Below, in pieces: positions 23,965 to 32,005 of a DNA stretch of 64,000 nucleotides. A program made the position numbers and the translations under genes. The stretch is from Allobosea sp. UNC402CLCol (GTDB lineage Bacteria; Pseudomonadota; Alphaproteobacteria; Rhizobiales; Beijerinckiaceae). The notes under the pieces are model-generated. The model saw only the letters and a list, made by a program, of their open reading frames with translations. It did not search any database and was not told where the DNA came from. Position 1 is the first letter of the stretch, and the number at the start of each line of letters is the position of its first letter. The stretch is taken from positions 62,001 to 126,000 of the forward strand of contig NZ_JQJJ01000017.1 in assembly GCF_000745475.1 (NCBI RefSeq), in the 5' to 3' direction.

Positions 23965-24655
23965 GGTCCACCATCGCGAGCACGCGCTCGCCCTCGCTCA
24001 GGACATGGTGTTCGCTGTGGCCGGCCGCGGCCTCGCCGTCTCCGGCGAGGATCGCGTCGACGATCGGCGAATGATGGGCGATGGCGACCGAGAGGTTCGG
24101 CGCCGAGGCATAGGTCGAGTTGATGAACAGCCGGATCTGCTGCTCAACCATCAGATACTGATCGAGCAGGCGGCGATTGCCCGAAAGCTCGACGATGGTC
24201 CGGTGGAGCGAAAAATCGGAGTCGACGGCGACGGCGACATCGGCTCGCTCGCAAGCGGCGAAGAACGCATCCCGGACGCCGGCCAGCCGTGCCCGGCCAT
24301 CGTCGTTCATCCGCTCGGCTGCCAGCCGCGCGGCCAGCCGTTCGAGACTGCTGCGCAGCGTGTAGATCTCCCAGAGATCCTGTCGATCGATGGTGGCGAC
24401 CGCCCAGCCCGTATAGGGGGTCAGGACCACGAGACGATCGCGGCTGAGTTGATGCAGCGCGGTCCGGACCGTGCCGCGCGAGACGGCGAACTGATCGGCC
24501 AACGCGGCTTCCGTCAGCCGCTCGCCGGGCTTCAGGTCTCCGGCGAGAATGGATTCCTTCAGTGCCTCCGTCGCCAGTTGCTCCGCGGGCTGTCGCTTGA
24601 GGGCGGTCAGGCTCATTGGGTGCGTGCTTTCCTTGAATTCAAGCGAGCCGATCAT
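23954..24655 (-). CDS. GntR-family regulator, FadR/FCD subfamily
   Basis: A 233-residue regulator. The winged helix is at about residues 20-85 ('KESILAGDLKPGERLTEAAL', 'FAVSRGTVRTALHQLSRDRL'), followed by an all-helical FCD effector domain with 'LHRTIVELSGNRRL' and 'HHSPIVDAILAGDGEAAAGH', whose Asp/His residues bind metal in many members. It lies between the permease and ATPase genes, so the operon is probably self-regulated. The start at 24655 overlaps the permease stop by 4 bp. ATG 24616 with an AAGGAAAG ribosome site is an equally possible start. The 40-bp palindrome at 26241 is its best candidate operator. Confidence 0.9.
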   Translation of the reverse strand: MIGSLEFKESTHPMSLTALKRQPAEQLATEALKESILAGDLKPGERLTEAALADQFAVSRGTVRTALHQLSRDRLVVLTPYTGWAVATIDRQDLWEIYTLRSSLERLAARLAAERMNDDGRARLAGVRDAFFAACERADVAVAVDSDFSLHRTIVELSGNRRLLDQYLMVEQQIRLFINSTYASAPNLSVAIAHHSPIVDAILAGDGEAAAGHSEHHVLSEGERVLAMVDHAG

Positions 24656-25350
24656 GCCGCGGCCAGATCATAGAGATCGCGCCGCCCCTTGGCGAAGCGG
24701 CGTTCCAGCGCGCGCTGGACAAAGCCGTATGCGATCGCCAGCAGCAGGTACCAGATCGCGACCACCGCGATGACCTCGAAATATTTGAAGTTCGCGCTGA
24801 ACAGGTTCGTGCCCGTCGCGAAAATCTCCGGGATGGCGATCGTGAACAGAAGCGAGGTGTTCTTGAGCAGGTTGACCGCCTGGTTCCCCGTCGGCGGAAT
24901 GGCGATGCGGATCGCCTGAGGCAGGATGACCTTCATCATCATCGAGCGATAGCTCAGGCTCAGCACCTGCGAGGCCTCGCGCTGCCCGCGATCGACCGAC
25001 TGGATGCCCGACCGGACGATCTCGGTCATGTAGGCGCCTTCATTGACGCCGAGCGCGATGATGCCGGCGGCATAGGCGGAGAGGTTGATGGCGCCCCCGG
25101 TCAGGGCCGGCAGCCCGTTGTACCAGAACACGATCTGCACCAGCACCGGAATGCCGCGTATGGTGGTGACGTAGAGCCGCACGAGCCTTTGCAGCAGCGG
25201 CACGGGCGAGTTCAGGACGATGCCGCCTACCGTGCCGATCAGGACGCCGATCACCATGGCCGTTGCGGCCACGGCGATCACGATGGCGACAGGCTCGAAG
25301 AAGCGCGTCGAGAACAGCAGGCTCAGGAAATAGTCGAGATCGAAGCGCAT
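24652..25350 (-). CDS. polar amino-acid-type ABC transporter permease
   Basis: A 232-residue inner-membrane permease of the HisM/GlnP type, with about five helices and the EAA loop 'REASQVLSLSYRSMMMKVILPQAIR'. 'VQIVFWYNGLP' and 'EGAYMTEIVRSGIQSVDRGQ' are typical. Only one permease gene is present, so the channel is presumably a homodimer, as in some one-permease systems. It starts 32 bp after the binding-protein stop and overlaps the GntR gene. Confidence 0.92.
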   Translation of the reverse strand: MRFDLDYFLSLLFSTRFFEPVAIVIAVAATAMVIGVLIGTVGGIVLNSPVPLLQRLVRLYVTTIRGIPVLVQIVFWYNGLPALTGGAINLSAYAAGIIALGVNEGAYMTEIVRSGIQSVDRGQREASQVLSLSYRSMMMKVILPQAIRIAIPPTGNQAVNLLKNTSLLFTIAIPEIFATGTNLFSANFKYFEVIAVVAIWYLLLAIAYGFVQRALERRFAKGRRDLYDLAAA

Positions 25351-25381
25351 CCTCGCCTTCCTTGTTTCGGGGCGTTGCGCC

Positions 25382-26224
25382 TCAGTTCACCTTGCGGACG
25401 TCGCCGTCAGCGAGGTTCCAGCGCTTCAGGATGTCGTCATAGGCGCCGGTGCTCATGGCCGCCTTGACCGCCGCCGCGACCGCGTCCTGCGTGGCGCTGT
25501 CGCCCTTGCGGATGACGATGCCGTTGCGGTTGCGCTCGGTGTTGGGCCCCTTGCCGCTCAGCACGGGGCTGGCCTCGACGAAGTCCTTCGGGCGCTGCTG
25601 GATCAGATAGGCCGCGACGGGCCAATCGACATAGGCCACGTTGACCGTGCCCTTGGCGACTTCGTTCAGCGCCTCGCTCTGGTTGCTGAAGACCTTGAGC
25701 GTCATCGGCTTGCCGGCCGGGCAATCGCCCTTGACCTTGTCGAGCGCCGCCATCTGCGTGGAGCCCGCGACGATGCTCGCGGCATGGCCGCAAACGTCGC
25801 TCTCGGTCTGGAACTTCAGGCCGCTGTCCTTCTGCGTGACGAGACGCAGGCCACCGACGAAGACGGGAACGAAATCGAACATCTCCTTGCGTGGCTCGGT
25901 GATGCCGATCTGCGAGGCGATGACGTCGAACTTCCTGGCGATCAGTCCGGGAAACAGCCCCTGGAAGGTGACGTTCACGATCCTGGTCTTGAGGCACATC
26001 TTCTCGGCGACCGCCGCGATGAATTCTGGATCGAAGCCCGAGGGCTTGTCATCGTTCATGAAGCCCATTGGCGGAGCCGTCAGCGAGGTCCCGACCGTGA
26101 GGTAGCCGGCCTCAACGAGATTGGGTGGGGCAGACAGGCATTCAGCCTGGGACGGCGTGGCAGCGAGACCAAGAGCGGTGCCGCCGATGGCGAGGATCGC
26201 CTTCAAAATTGTCGAGCGCATCAC
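25382..26224 (-). CDS. ABC transporter substrate-binding protein, family 3
   Basis: A 280-residue periplasmic binding protein. Residues 1-28 are a signal peptide ending 'ATPSQAE'. 'GYLTVGTSLTAPPMGFMNDD' and 'PSGFDPEFIAAVAEKMCLKT' are the family 3 start, and 'ASQIGITEPRKEMFDFVPVF' is the ligand-gate region. It begins GTG-ATG; the GGAGGGG ribosome site gives 7-nt spacing to GTG 26224 and 10-nt to ATG 26221. It is the first gene of the operon and lies directly downstream of the long palindrome. The ligand is unknown. Confidence 0.92.
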   Translation of the reverse strand: MMRSTILKAILAIGGTALGLAATPSQAECLSAPPNLVEAGYLTVGTSLTAPPMGFMNDDKPSGFDPEFIAAVAEKMCLKTRIVNVTFQGLFPGLIARKFDVIASQIGITEPRKEMFDFVPVFVGGLRLVTQKDSGLKFQTESDVCGHAASIVAGSTQMAALDKVKGDCPAGKPMTLKVFSNQSEALNEVAKGTVNVAYVDWPVAAYLIQQRPKDFVEASPVLSGKGPNTERNRNGIVIRKGDSATQDAVAAAVKAAMSTGAYDDILKRWNLADGDVRKVN

Positions 26225-26240
26225 GAAATATCCCCTCCGC

Positions 26241-26280
26241 TTATGTCATGGTCGATTGCTGACAATCGACCATGACATAA
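26241..26280. promoter_or_regulatory. perfect 40-bp palindrome upstream of the binding-protein gene
   Basis: Positions 26241-26258 and 26263-26280 are perfect 18-bp reverse complements around the 4-nt centre CTGA. The element ends 16 bp before the binding-protein start and just before its ribosome site. Nested inside are TGTCATG/CATGACA and GTCGATTG/CAATCGAC dyads. It could be an extended GntR operator (possibly two overlapping sites) or an mRNA leader hairpin that sequesters or attenuates. There is no T-tract, so a simple terminator is unlikely. Confidence 0.75.
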
Positions 26281-26670
26281 TGCGCCGGCTGCATGCCTTG
26301 TCAACCCGGCGAACGGGACCGGCAGATCGCTGCGCCAAAGGCCGATGATGCCGTAGTGGCGGTCGAGGGCCCTCCGCGCGGTTGGAATCGCCGATGGCCT
26401 GTGTTCGGGCAGCGCAGACCCACAGCGTGACGGAACAGCGATTTCCGTCTGAAGCTCGGTGGTGGCTGCGGAAATTCTCTCGCGGGTCGGCCGTGCAGAG
26501 ACCGGGACTAGCATCTGTCGGACCGGCTTCAGGCCAAGAAGTCGGTGGCCGGTCCCGTCATCCGCATCTCTGTGTCCCAAACGACGACATGCGGATCGAA
26601 ATCCCGGCTGGCAAGCCTCGGTGGGTGATGACCGCTGCTTGCCGGGCCGAGCGAAGGAGGTTGATGCCCT
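26281..26670. other. 390-bp stretch without a supported gene
   Basis: This lies upstream of the palindrome and beyond the 3' end of the DUF1254 gene. It must contain the promoter of the minus-strand ABC operon starting at 26224. Open frames on both strands have no recognisable content. I cannot place promoter boxes with confidence. Confidence 0.35.
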
Positions 26671-27699
26671 CTACGATGCAGGCTGCGCCACCGGCAGCTT
26701 CCATGTGCCGTTCAGGTACGCGGCACGGGGTCGGTAGAGCCGGAATGTGTAGTTCCACCCCTCCGTGATCGGCAGACAGTTCGCGATCTTGCCGTCGCAG
26801 CCGCCGAACTGGATGTCGATCGCGCCGTCAGCGCTCTTCGTGCCCGTGATGCTGTTGACCGAATAGGCATCGTAATCGTTCTTCTGGAAGAAGCCCTTGT
26901 CGTTATAGACGCTGATCGACCAGAACGCGTCGACGGGAACATCCTTGAGCCTGAGCTTGTAGACCGTCTTGCCGTCGTTTCTGGCCGGGGTCACCGAGGG
27001 GTAGGATGCGTCCCTGTCGGGGTTGCCGCCCCAGCCGGACGCGGTGCCGAGCAGGTGCTTGACCGGGTCGACCTTGCCCTTCGGGCCGAAAGCGTTGCTG
27101 AAGTCGCCTGATGCAGCGGAGAGCGTTTCCAGCGCCTCGCGGATCTTCTTCTGCTGAGCTAGGTCCCAATTCGGGGCCTCGAACTTGCCGGCCGACTTCT
27201 GCTGCACCTTCAGCGCATCCTGCAATGCGTGAACCTGCGCGAGGTCCTTGCTGTCGTTGGGATCGACAAGGATGCGAACCGCAACGAACACGTAGCGGGT
27301 GCCGACCTTGTCCCGGGTGAGCGTCGTGCGGCCCGGCTTGTAGACCACCATCGGGGTGTAGTGATCTTCGCTGATGACCTGCATCGAGACGAAGCGCTTG
27401 CCGGCGTCTGGAAGGGTGATGGTCACCGGACCGGCGTCGAGATCGAAGATCGCCTGGGAATAGAGCGTATCCCGGTTCATCCGGACCACGGGCTGCTTGT
27501 CGATCGGCGTCGGCGCCCTGTTGTGGACGAACTTGCCGAGAGCGCCTGCATCGACCGTTTTGGCCATATAGAAATCGGACTCGGCTCGCTTGAAGTTGTC
27601 GACATTGACCGCAACCGGCTGGGCGAACGCCACGCACGGCGCGAGAACGAGGAAACTTAGGCTTGAGAGCAGCGTCATGCGCATCGAACGGTACCTCAT
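26671..27699 (-). CDS. exported DUF1254/DUF1214-type protein
   Basis: A 342-residue protein with a signal peptide ('LLSSLSFLVLAPCVAFAQ'). 'NRDTLYSQAIFDLDAGPVTI' and 'RFVSMQVISEDHYTPMVVY' belong to DUF1254, and the C-terminal 'DAFWSISVYNDKGFFQKNDY' with 'EGWNYTFRLYRP' to DUF1214. The pair is widespread in bacterial envelopes and has no established reaction. An ATG 15 bp downstream (27684) is an alternative start. It is the last of the minus-strand envelope genes, 27 bp after the phosphatase stop, and probably co-transcribed with it. Confidence 0.88.
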   Translation of the reverse strand: MRYRSMRMTLLSSLSFLVLAPCVAFAQPVAVNVDNFKRAESDFYMAKTVDAGALGKFVHNRAPTPIDKQPVVRMNRDTLYSQAIFDLDAGPVTITLPDAGKRFVSMQVISEDHYTPMVVYKPGRTTLTRDKVGTRYVFVAVRILVDPNDSKDLAQVHALQDALKVQQKSAGKFEAPNWDLAQQKKIREALETLSAASGDFSNAFGPKGKVDPVKHLLGTASGWGGNPDRDASYPSVTPARNDGKTVYKLRLKDVPVDAFWSISVYNDKGFFQKNDYDAYSVNSITGTKSADGAIDIQFGGCDGKIANCLPITEGWNYTFRLYRPRAAYLNGTWKLPVAQPAS

Positions 27700-27726
27700 T
27701 GGTGTCTTTGATCCATGTGCTCGTCG

Positions 27727-28563
27727 TTACTGCGCCGACAGCGCAGCCGCTTCCGCGGCGCATTCGGATACCGGGAGCGGTCGCTTCGCCTTCGCCGCCT
27801 TCACTTCTGCCTTCGCGGCCTTGAGATCGGCGAGGAAGGCCGGGTCGGTTTGCAGTCGTGCAACGGTCGCCGCGCCCATGATCCGGCCTGCATCGACATC
27901 GCTCTGCCAATGCGCGTCGCAGATCACGCGGCTCTGCCCGAACTCGATGCCACGCTTGAGCAGCGCATCCGCGTGCTCGGGGCTGATTTGCGCGAGGACG
28001 AGGGCCCAGCCCCAGCCGGCAGCCGTGTGCCCCGACGGATAGGAGCCGTCATTCCGCAGAATGGCCTCCTGATCCGCCCGGCAGGTCGCTTCGTTGTGAA
28101 CCACGAAGGGGCGGACCCGGTTGTATTTGTTCTTCACGCCATAGGTGGAGAGGCCGAAATCCGAGAGCACCTTCTGCATCATCGCGGAGAGGCGCGGCGT
28201 CTGCCGGCTGTCGATCTTCACGCCCAGCGCGCAGGAGAAATTGTCGGCAGCCTGCGGAAAGGCGAGGTCTGCATCGGTACGGGCGAGGTTCCAGCGCGCG
28301 GTGTTTCGCAAGGGAAGCGTCGCCTTTCGCGCTTCCTCGTCCCGGGCGAGCGCAGCCGAGCCTGCTTCGGGAGGCGGGCCGAGCAGGACTAGGCTGTTCG
28401 GCAGATCGGATCGCTTCAGATAGCCGGGCGCGATCTTGAAATGTGGGTCGGTGACCTCTGGCCGGGCTTCGCCCGCCTGCGCCAGGGCCTGCCCGCAGAG
28501 CGCGACGAGCAGTGCAAGCGTGGTAGCCCCAGCGCTCCGAAGCGCAGTCCCTGTCATCGACAT
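27727..28563 (-). CDS. class A acid phosphatase (PhoN-like, PAP2 superfamily)
   Basis: A periplasmic non-specific phosphomonoesterase of 278 residues with a signal peptide (about 1-30). All three PAP2 motifs are intact: K144-x6-RP in 'KNKYNRVRPF', 'GSYPSGHTAAGW' with PSGH at 176-179, and SR-x5-H-x3-D at Ser211 to Asp222 ('SRVICDAHWQSD'). The paired cysteines 111 and 161 may form a disulfide. ATG 28563 fits an AGGGATGGG ribosome site; longer starts exist at 28581 and 28593. The neighbouring envelope genes suggest scavenging of phosphate from outside the cell. Confidence 0.92.
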   Translation of the reverse strand: MSMTGTALRSAGATTLALLVALCGQALAQAGEARPEVTDPHFKIAPGYLKRSDLPNSLVLLGPPPEAGSAALARDEEARKATLPLRNTARWNLARTDADLAFPQAADNFSCALGVKIDSRQTPRLSAMMQKVLSDFGLSTYGVKNKYNRVRPFVVHNEATCRADQEAILRNDGSYPSGHTAAGWGWALVLAQISPEHADALLKRGIEFGQSRVICDAHWQSDVDAGRIMGAATVARLQTDPAFLADLKAAKAEVKAAKAKRPLPVSECAAEAAALSAQ

Positions 28564-28604
28564 TCCCATCCCTTTCGACATCGCCGAACTCATCAAGGCC
28601 CCGG

Positions 28605-29402
28605 TCAGAATCGGTACGTTGCCGCGACCGCAGGCCCGTGCTGCGTCACGTCGTATGAAAAGCTGCCGCTGCGATAATCGACATGAAGCGCGCGATAGCC
28701 GGCTTTCAGCGTCAGGCTCTCGCTCCACGCGTAGTTGACGCTGCCCAATGCCTGCCAGGTCAGGCGCGAGCCGGCGCTGAAGCCGCCGATGTCGCCCGCC
28801 ACCGTCAGGCTCCACGGACCGTCGAGCTTCACGCCGAGCCGCGCGCCGAGAATCGGGTCGGCCCACATCTGCGATTGACGGTGGTCGATGCGAAGATTGG
28901 CGAGGCCGGGCAGGATTTCGAGCTTGGTGTCGAGGTTCCAGAACCGGACGCCAGCCCCCACATCCAGCGCAAGAACGGTGTCTTCATAGACGCGATAGAA
29001 GACCGAGCCCTGCAGGGTCGTAGTCTGCGAGCGCAGCTTCAGCGCGGAAAAGAAGGGGCCGGGCAGATTGCCGCCCGTCGTCACCTGCGAGAACTGCCCG
29101 TCGACCAGGACGCTCCAGCGCTCGATGCGCATCTCGGCGGACGCCATCATCGCGCCGTTCAACTCCTTGAGCACGTCGCGGAAGCGCAGATTGATATCCG
29201 CGGGCGGCAGTGGCGGCAGCGTCGCGCTCCTGCCGTCGATCGCGGTCGCCCAGATGTAGCTGGTAACCGAGAAGCTCGGCGCCGATGCGAGGACAGGCCC
29301 TGGTGGCGCGGCGGGCTGCCGGAGATCGGACGCCAAAACGGGTCCACACAACGCAGCCGACAGCCAACCGATGGCAAGATTGCGCGCCGTTGCGCCTGAC
29401 AT
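28605..29402 (-). CDS. outer-membrane beta-barrel-type protein
   Basis: A protein of about 265 residues with a signal peptide ('LAIGWLSAALCGPVLAS'). The rest alternates polar and hydrophobic residues in strands and ends 'GPAVAATYRF', with the terminal Phe typical of outer-membrane barrels. 'NLRFRDVLKELNGAMMASAE' and 'AGYRALHVDYRSG' resemble the outer-membrane family seen in hypothetical proteobacterial porin-like proteins. ATG 29402 is chosen because the signal peptide starts there. It precedes the phosphatase gene on the same strand. A copy of the 43-bp motif lies 112 bp upstream. Confidence 0.72.
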   Translation of the reverse strand: MSGATARNLAIGWLSAALCGPVLASDLRQPAAPPGPVLASAPSFSVTSYIWATAIDGRSATLPPLPPADINLRFRDVLKELNGAMMASAEMRIERWSVLVDGQFSQVTTGGNLPGPFFSALKLRSQTTTLQGSVFYRVYEDTVLALDVGAGVRFWNLDTKLEILPGLANLRIDHRQSQMWADPILGARLGVKLDGPWSLTVAGDIGGFSAGSRLTWQALGSVNYAWSESLTLKAGYRALHVDYRSGSFSYDVTQHGPAVAATYRF

Positions 29403-29513
29403 TGCTGCTTGTCCCCTGCCTAGCCTGCCTAACGGCATCTGCGCGAGCGCTTCGGCTTGCTGCAGCACGTGATCGCGGCCCGATTGGCCGGCGAATGTCG
29501 TCACGAGCATCTC

Positions 29514-29556
29514 GTGCATGGGCGGTCTGTCCGTCTTGCCATTTCGCGACAATCGC
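29514..29556. promoter_or_regulatory. 43-bp motif, copy 1 (candidate AraC-type operator)
   Basis: By eye it matches 30739-30781 at 34 of 43 positions, with an uninterrupted identical core GTCTTGCCATTTC. It lies 112 bp upstream of the outer-membrane protein gene. The other copy is upstream of the AraC-type regulator, so both may be its binding sites. Confidence 0.5.
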
Positions 29557-29654
29557 GACCGGTTGTGCTCCCTCCCCATGGGGCGGCGCACCAGATTGCT
29601 GAATCGTCAGTTCACCACGGCGCGACAGAACCAGTGTTGCAGCGCCAACTGCGC

Positions 29655-30482
29655 CTATGTCGGAAACAGGAACGTCAACCCCACACGGGGGCCCCAGCCA
29701 TGCGGCCCGTTCTTTGGCGCGGCCGCCCAATAGCGCACGCCTGCGGTGAGACTCACCGGCTGCTCGCCAAATTTCATAAGCTTCGAAACCTGGACGTTAA
29801 TGGGCACCGACCATCGTTCAGCCTTCCAGTCATAGGTGCTCTCGGTATTGAGCGTGAACGTCCAGGCGTCCGATGTTCTGTAGGCGATGAAGGGCTGCAG
29901 GTAGGTCACGCTGATGTCGGACCTGTCTCCCCGCCCCGCAACGGACCAGATGTGGTTTGCAAGTGCGCCGATCGTCCATGCCCCTTCCTGCTTCAGAACG
30001 ACGGCAGTCAGACCCATTCCGAACTTGCCGCCTCCGAGCAGATCGTCGGTCGCCGTCGGCAGCAGGAAGACAGGACCTGCGCCCCAGATGATCCCACCGG
30101 CGGTCGGCTGCGTCGGGGAAATGAAAAAGCTCTGGGTGATGTCTCCTAGACCGGATTGGTAGCCGGAGGGCCCTGCTATGTCGTGCTGCCAGATGACGGG
30201 GACGATGGTCCGGGAAATGATGTTCCAGTCCGCGTTCAACGAGAACGGGATGACCGGTTGGATGTCGAGCGTTTTCCGGTCGCCACGGTTCGGTCCGAAG
30301 CCTCGGTCGTAGTTGAATTGGAACGGCACGCTGATGAGCGACGACACGGGATTGCTGAGTTTTTTAGCCAGCTCAGCATTTGCATCCTGCGCCAGTGCAG
30401 CACCGGTACCAGTCAAGTCGATGCCCTGCCCAAGGAGTGTGAAGGCCGAGAGCACAGCCAGTTGGTCAATTCTCGACAGCAT
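29655..30482 (-). CDS. transporter-like outer-membrane protein (phenol-degradation MetA-like barrel)
   Basis: A 275-residue protein with a signal peptide ending 'GAALAQD'. The body reads as a beta barrel: 'LISVPFQFNYDRGFGP', 'RKTLDIQPVIPFSLN', 'GLGDITQSFFISPT' and a final 'RVGLTFLFPT' with aromatic ends. The repeated 'GLGD' and 'IQPVIPF' pieces fit the MetA-pathway/transporter-annotated barrel family common in Proteobacteria, whose substrates are unknown. It is a separate minus-strand gene between the two copies of the 43-bp motif. Confidence 0.75.
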   Translation of the reverse strand: MLSRIDQLAVLSAFTLLGQGIDLTGTGAALAQDANAELAKKLSNPVSSLISVPFQFNYDRGFGPNRGDRKTLDIQPVIPFSLNADWNIISRTIVPVIWQHDIAGPSGYQSGLGDITQSFFISPTQPTAGGIIWGAGPVFLLPTATDDLLGGGKFGMGLTAVVLKQEGAWTIGALANHIWSVAGRGDRSDISVTYLQPFIAYRTSDAWTFTLNTESTYDWKAERWSVPINVQVSKLMKFGEQPVSLTAGVRYWAAAPKNGPHGWGPRVGLTFLFPT

Positions 30483-30841
30483 TCAAAAACTCCTCAATCT
30501 GCAATCTCAGAGGCCATCCGCAGATGGTCGAGCAATTCAATGGTGATCACGAGGTGGGATCTGGAGGTTTGCGGTGACGCTCACTTGACGAATTAGAACT
30601 AAAACGTACGAAAGCCCGGGATTTCCGAATAAGAAGGCCGCATTGCCGAATCTCCGTGAGGCGAAAATTTCCAGCAGTGGACGCTCCATGCGACGGATCA
30701 TCTTCAGCTCAGCCGACATGCTCTATTTTGAATACTTGGTGCATATGCGGGTTGTCGGTCTTGCCATTTCACGCCACCCGCAAATGGCTATTCTGCACTC
30801 CTCAGGCGATTCAGGGGCCTGCCTGAGGACGTGCAGATCCT
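30483..30841. promoter_or_regulatory. divergent promoter region with the second 43-bp motif
   Basis: This 359-bp interval separates the barrel gene (minus) from the AraC-type regulator (plus). It is AT-richer than its surroundings and holds the second motif copy at 30739-30781, about 60-100 bp before the regulator start. An in-frame 60-codon minus-strand stretch at 30537-30719 has no recognisable content. Confidence 0.45.
30739..30781. promoter_or_regulatory. 43-bp motif, copy 2 (candidate AraC-type operator)
   Basis: It is in the same orientation as copy 1 and shares GTGCAT, GCGG and the 13-bp core with it at identical spacing. It precedes the AraC-type gene, consistent with autoregulation. 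Confidence 0.5.
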
Positions 30842-31858
30842 GTGATGACGGTGGACCTGATGGCTGACATCCCGTTGACGCGCGGCCAGTTTCTGCTGCC
30901 CTTCGTCAGCATCCTGGACGATATCGGCGCGCCGACGGAAACTCTCCTGGAGAGGTCGCGGCTGCCATCGTCCCTGGCCGAGAAGAGCGAGCTCTACCTG
31001 CCGCTCCTGCCGGCCTTGCGCTTCGTCGAGACCGCCCAGAGAAGCCAGGGTATCGAGGATTTCGGCTTCCTCGCAGCCCGGCGCCTGCAATTCTCGCATA
31101 TGCGGGAAAAGACGCGGGCCTTCATCGCGCATTCACCGACGCTGCTCGTCGCGCTCCGGCACGCCTGCCGCGAGGCGTCAGGCGAAGACACCATCCTGAG
31201 CATGTGGATCGAGCATGACACGGATCACGTGCGGGTCTGCAGCAGGCTCACCGGGCCATGGCCCCTGCAGCTGAAACACGCGCAGTGGATCCAGAACATC
31301 TTCTCGGTCTACATCGTCCGGCAATTCGCAGGGTCCGACTGGATGCCGGCGGCGATCGGCTTTGAGTCGTCTTATGGGCCAAGCCCTGCGACGCTATCCT
31401 GCTGGCCGAACGTGCGGTTTTTATCGGGCCAGCATGCCGCTTGGATCAGAGTACCGACCATGCTGCTCGGCCTCCCAAACCGTTCGGCCGCCTCGTTTGC
31501 GCCGCCACCCGACAATGAGGACGGCCCGTCCGCCTACAATATCGTCGATCTTCTCAAGCTGATGCTTCCGGCCTATCTCGACGAGGGAACAACCGCTCTT
31601 GCCGACGTCGCCGAGATCGCGGGTATCAGCATCCGGACGCTTCAGCGCAGGCTCGCCCATCTCGGCCTCTCCTATTCGGACCTCCTCGACACCGTCAGAT
31701 ACGAAAATGCGAGCAAGCTGCTGCGCGACACCGATTGCAGGATCATCGACGTCGCTTTTTCCTCCGGTTACACGGATCCGGCGCATTTCAGCCGCGCCTT
31801 CAGGAGGATGACCGGTGTCACACCGCGTCAGTTTCGCGAGCAGTCGCGGCTCGGCTGA
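30842..31858 (+). CDS. AraC-family regulator with N-terminal arabinose-binding-like domain (OruR/ArgR type)
   Basis: A 338-residue regulator. The N-terminal 200 residues ('RGQFLLPFVSILDDIGAPTE', 'RKTRAFIAHSPTLLVALRHA'-like pattern) match the ligand-binding domain of OruR-type AraC proteins. The C-terminal AraC DNA-binding domain has both helix-turn-helix units: 'VAEIAGISIRTLQRRLAHLG' and 'DVAFSSGYTDPAHFSRAFRR', ending 'GVTPRQFRE'. Start codons are GTG 30842, ATG 30845 or ATG 30860. It diverges from the barrel gene and probably controls the envelope genes through the 43-bp motif. Its ligand is unknown. Confidence 0.92.
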   Translation: MMTVDLMADIPLTRGQFLLPFVSILDDIGAPTETLLERSRLPSSLAEKSELYLPLLPALRFVETAQRSQGIEDFGFLAARRLQFSHMREKTRAFIAHSPTLLVALRHACREASGEDTILSMWIEHDTDHVRVCSRLTGPWPLQLKHAQWIQNIFSVYIVRQFAGSDWMPAAIGFESSYGPSPATLSCWPNVRFLSGQHAAWIRVPTMLLGLPNRSAASFAPPPDNEDGPSAYNIVDLLKLMLPAYLDEGTTALADVAEIAGISIRTLQRRLAHLGLSYSDLLDTVRYENASKLLRDTDCRIIDVAFSSGYTDPAHFSRAFRRMTGVTPRQFREQSRLG

Positions 31859-32005
31859 AGGTGGGTGAATGCGGCTTTCGGGAAAAGCCGATACGAAAAC
31901 AATGGTGCGCAGCATCGGGCTGAATACGATATTCAGGTCGATGCTGTGGCGCTTTGCCGGCCCCTTCGGGCTCTCATCCATTTTCTCCCGCCAGACGAGG
32001 TCGAT

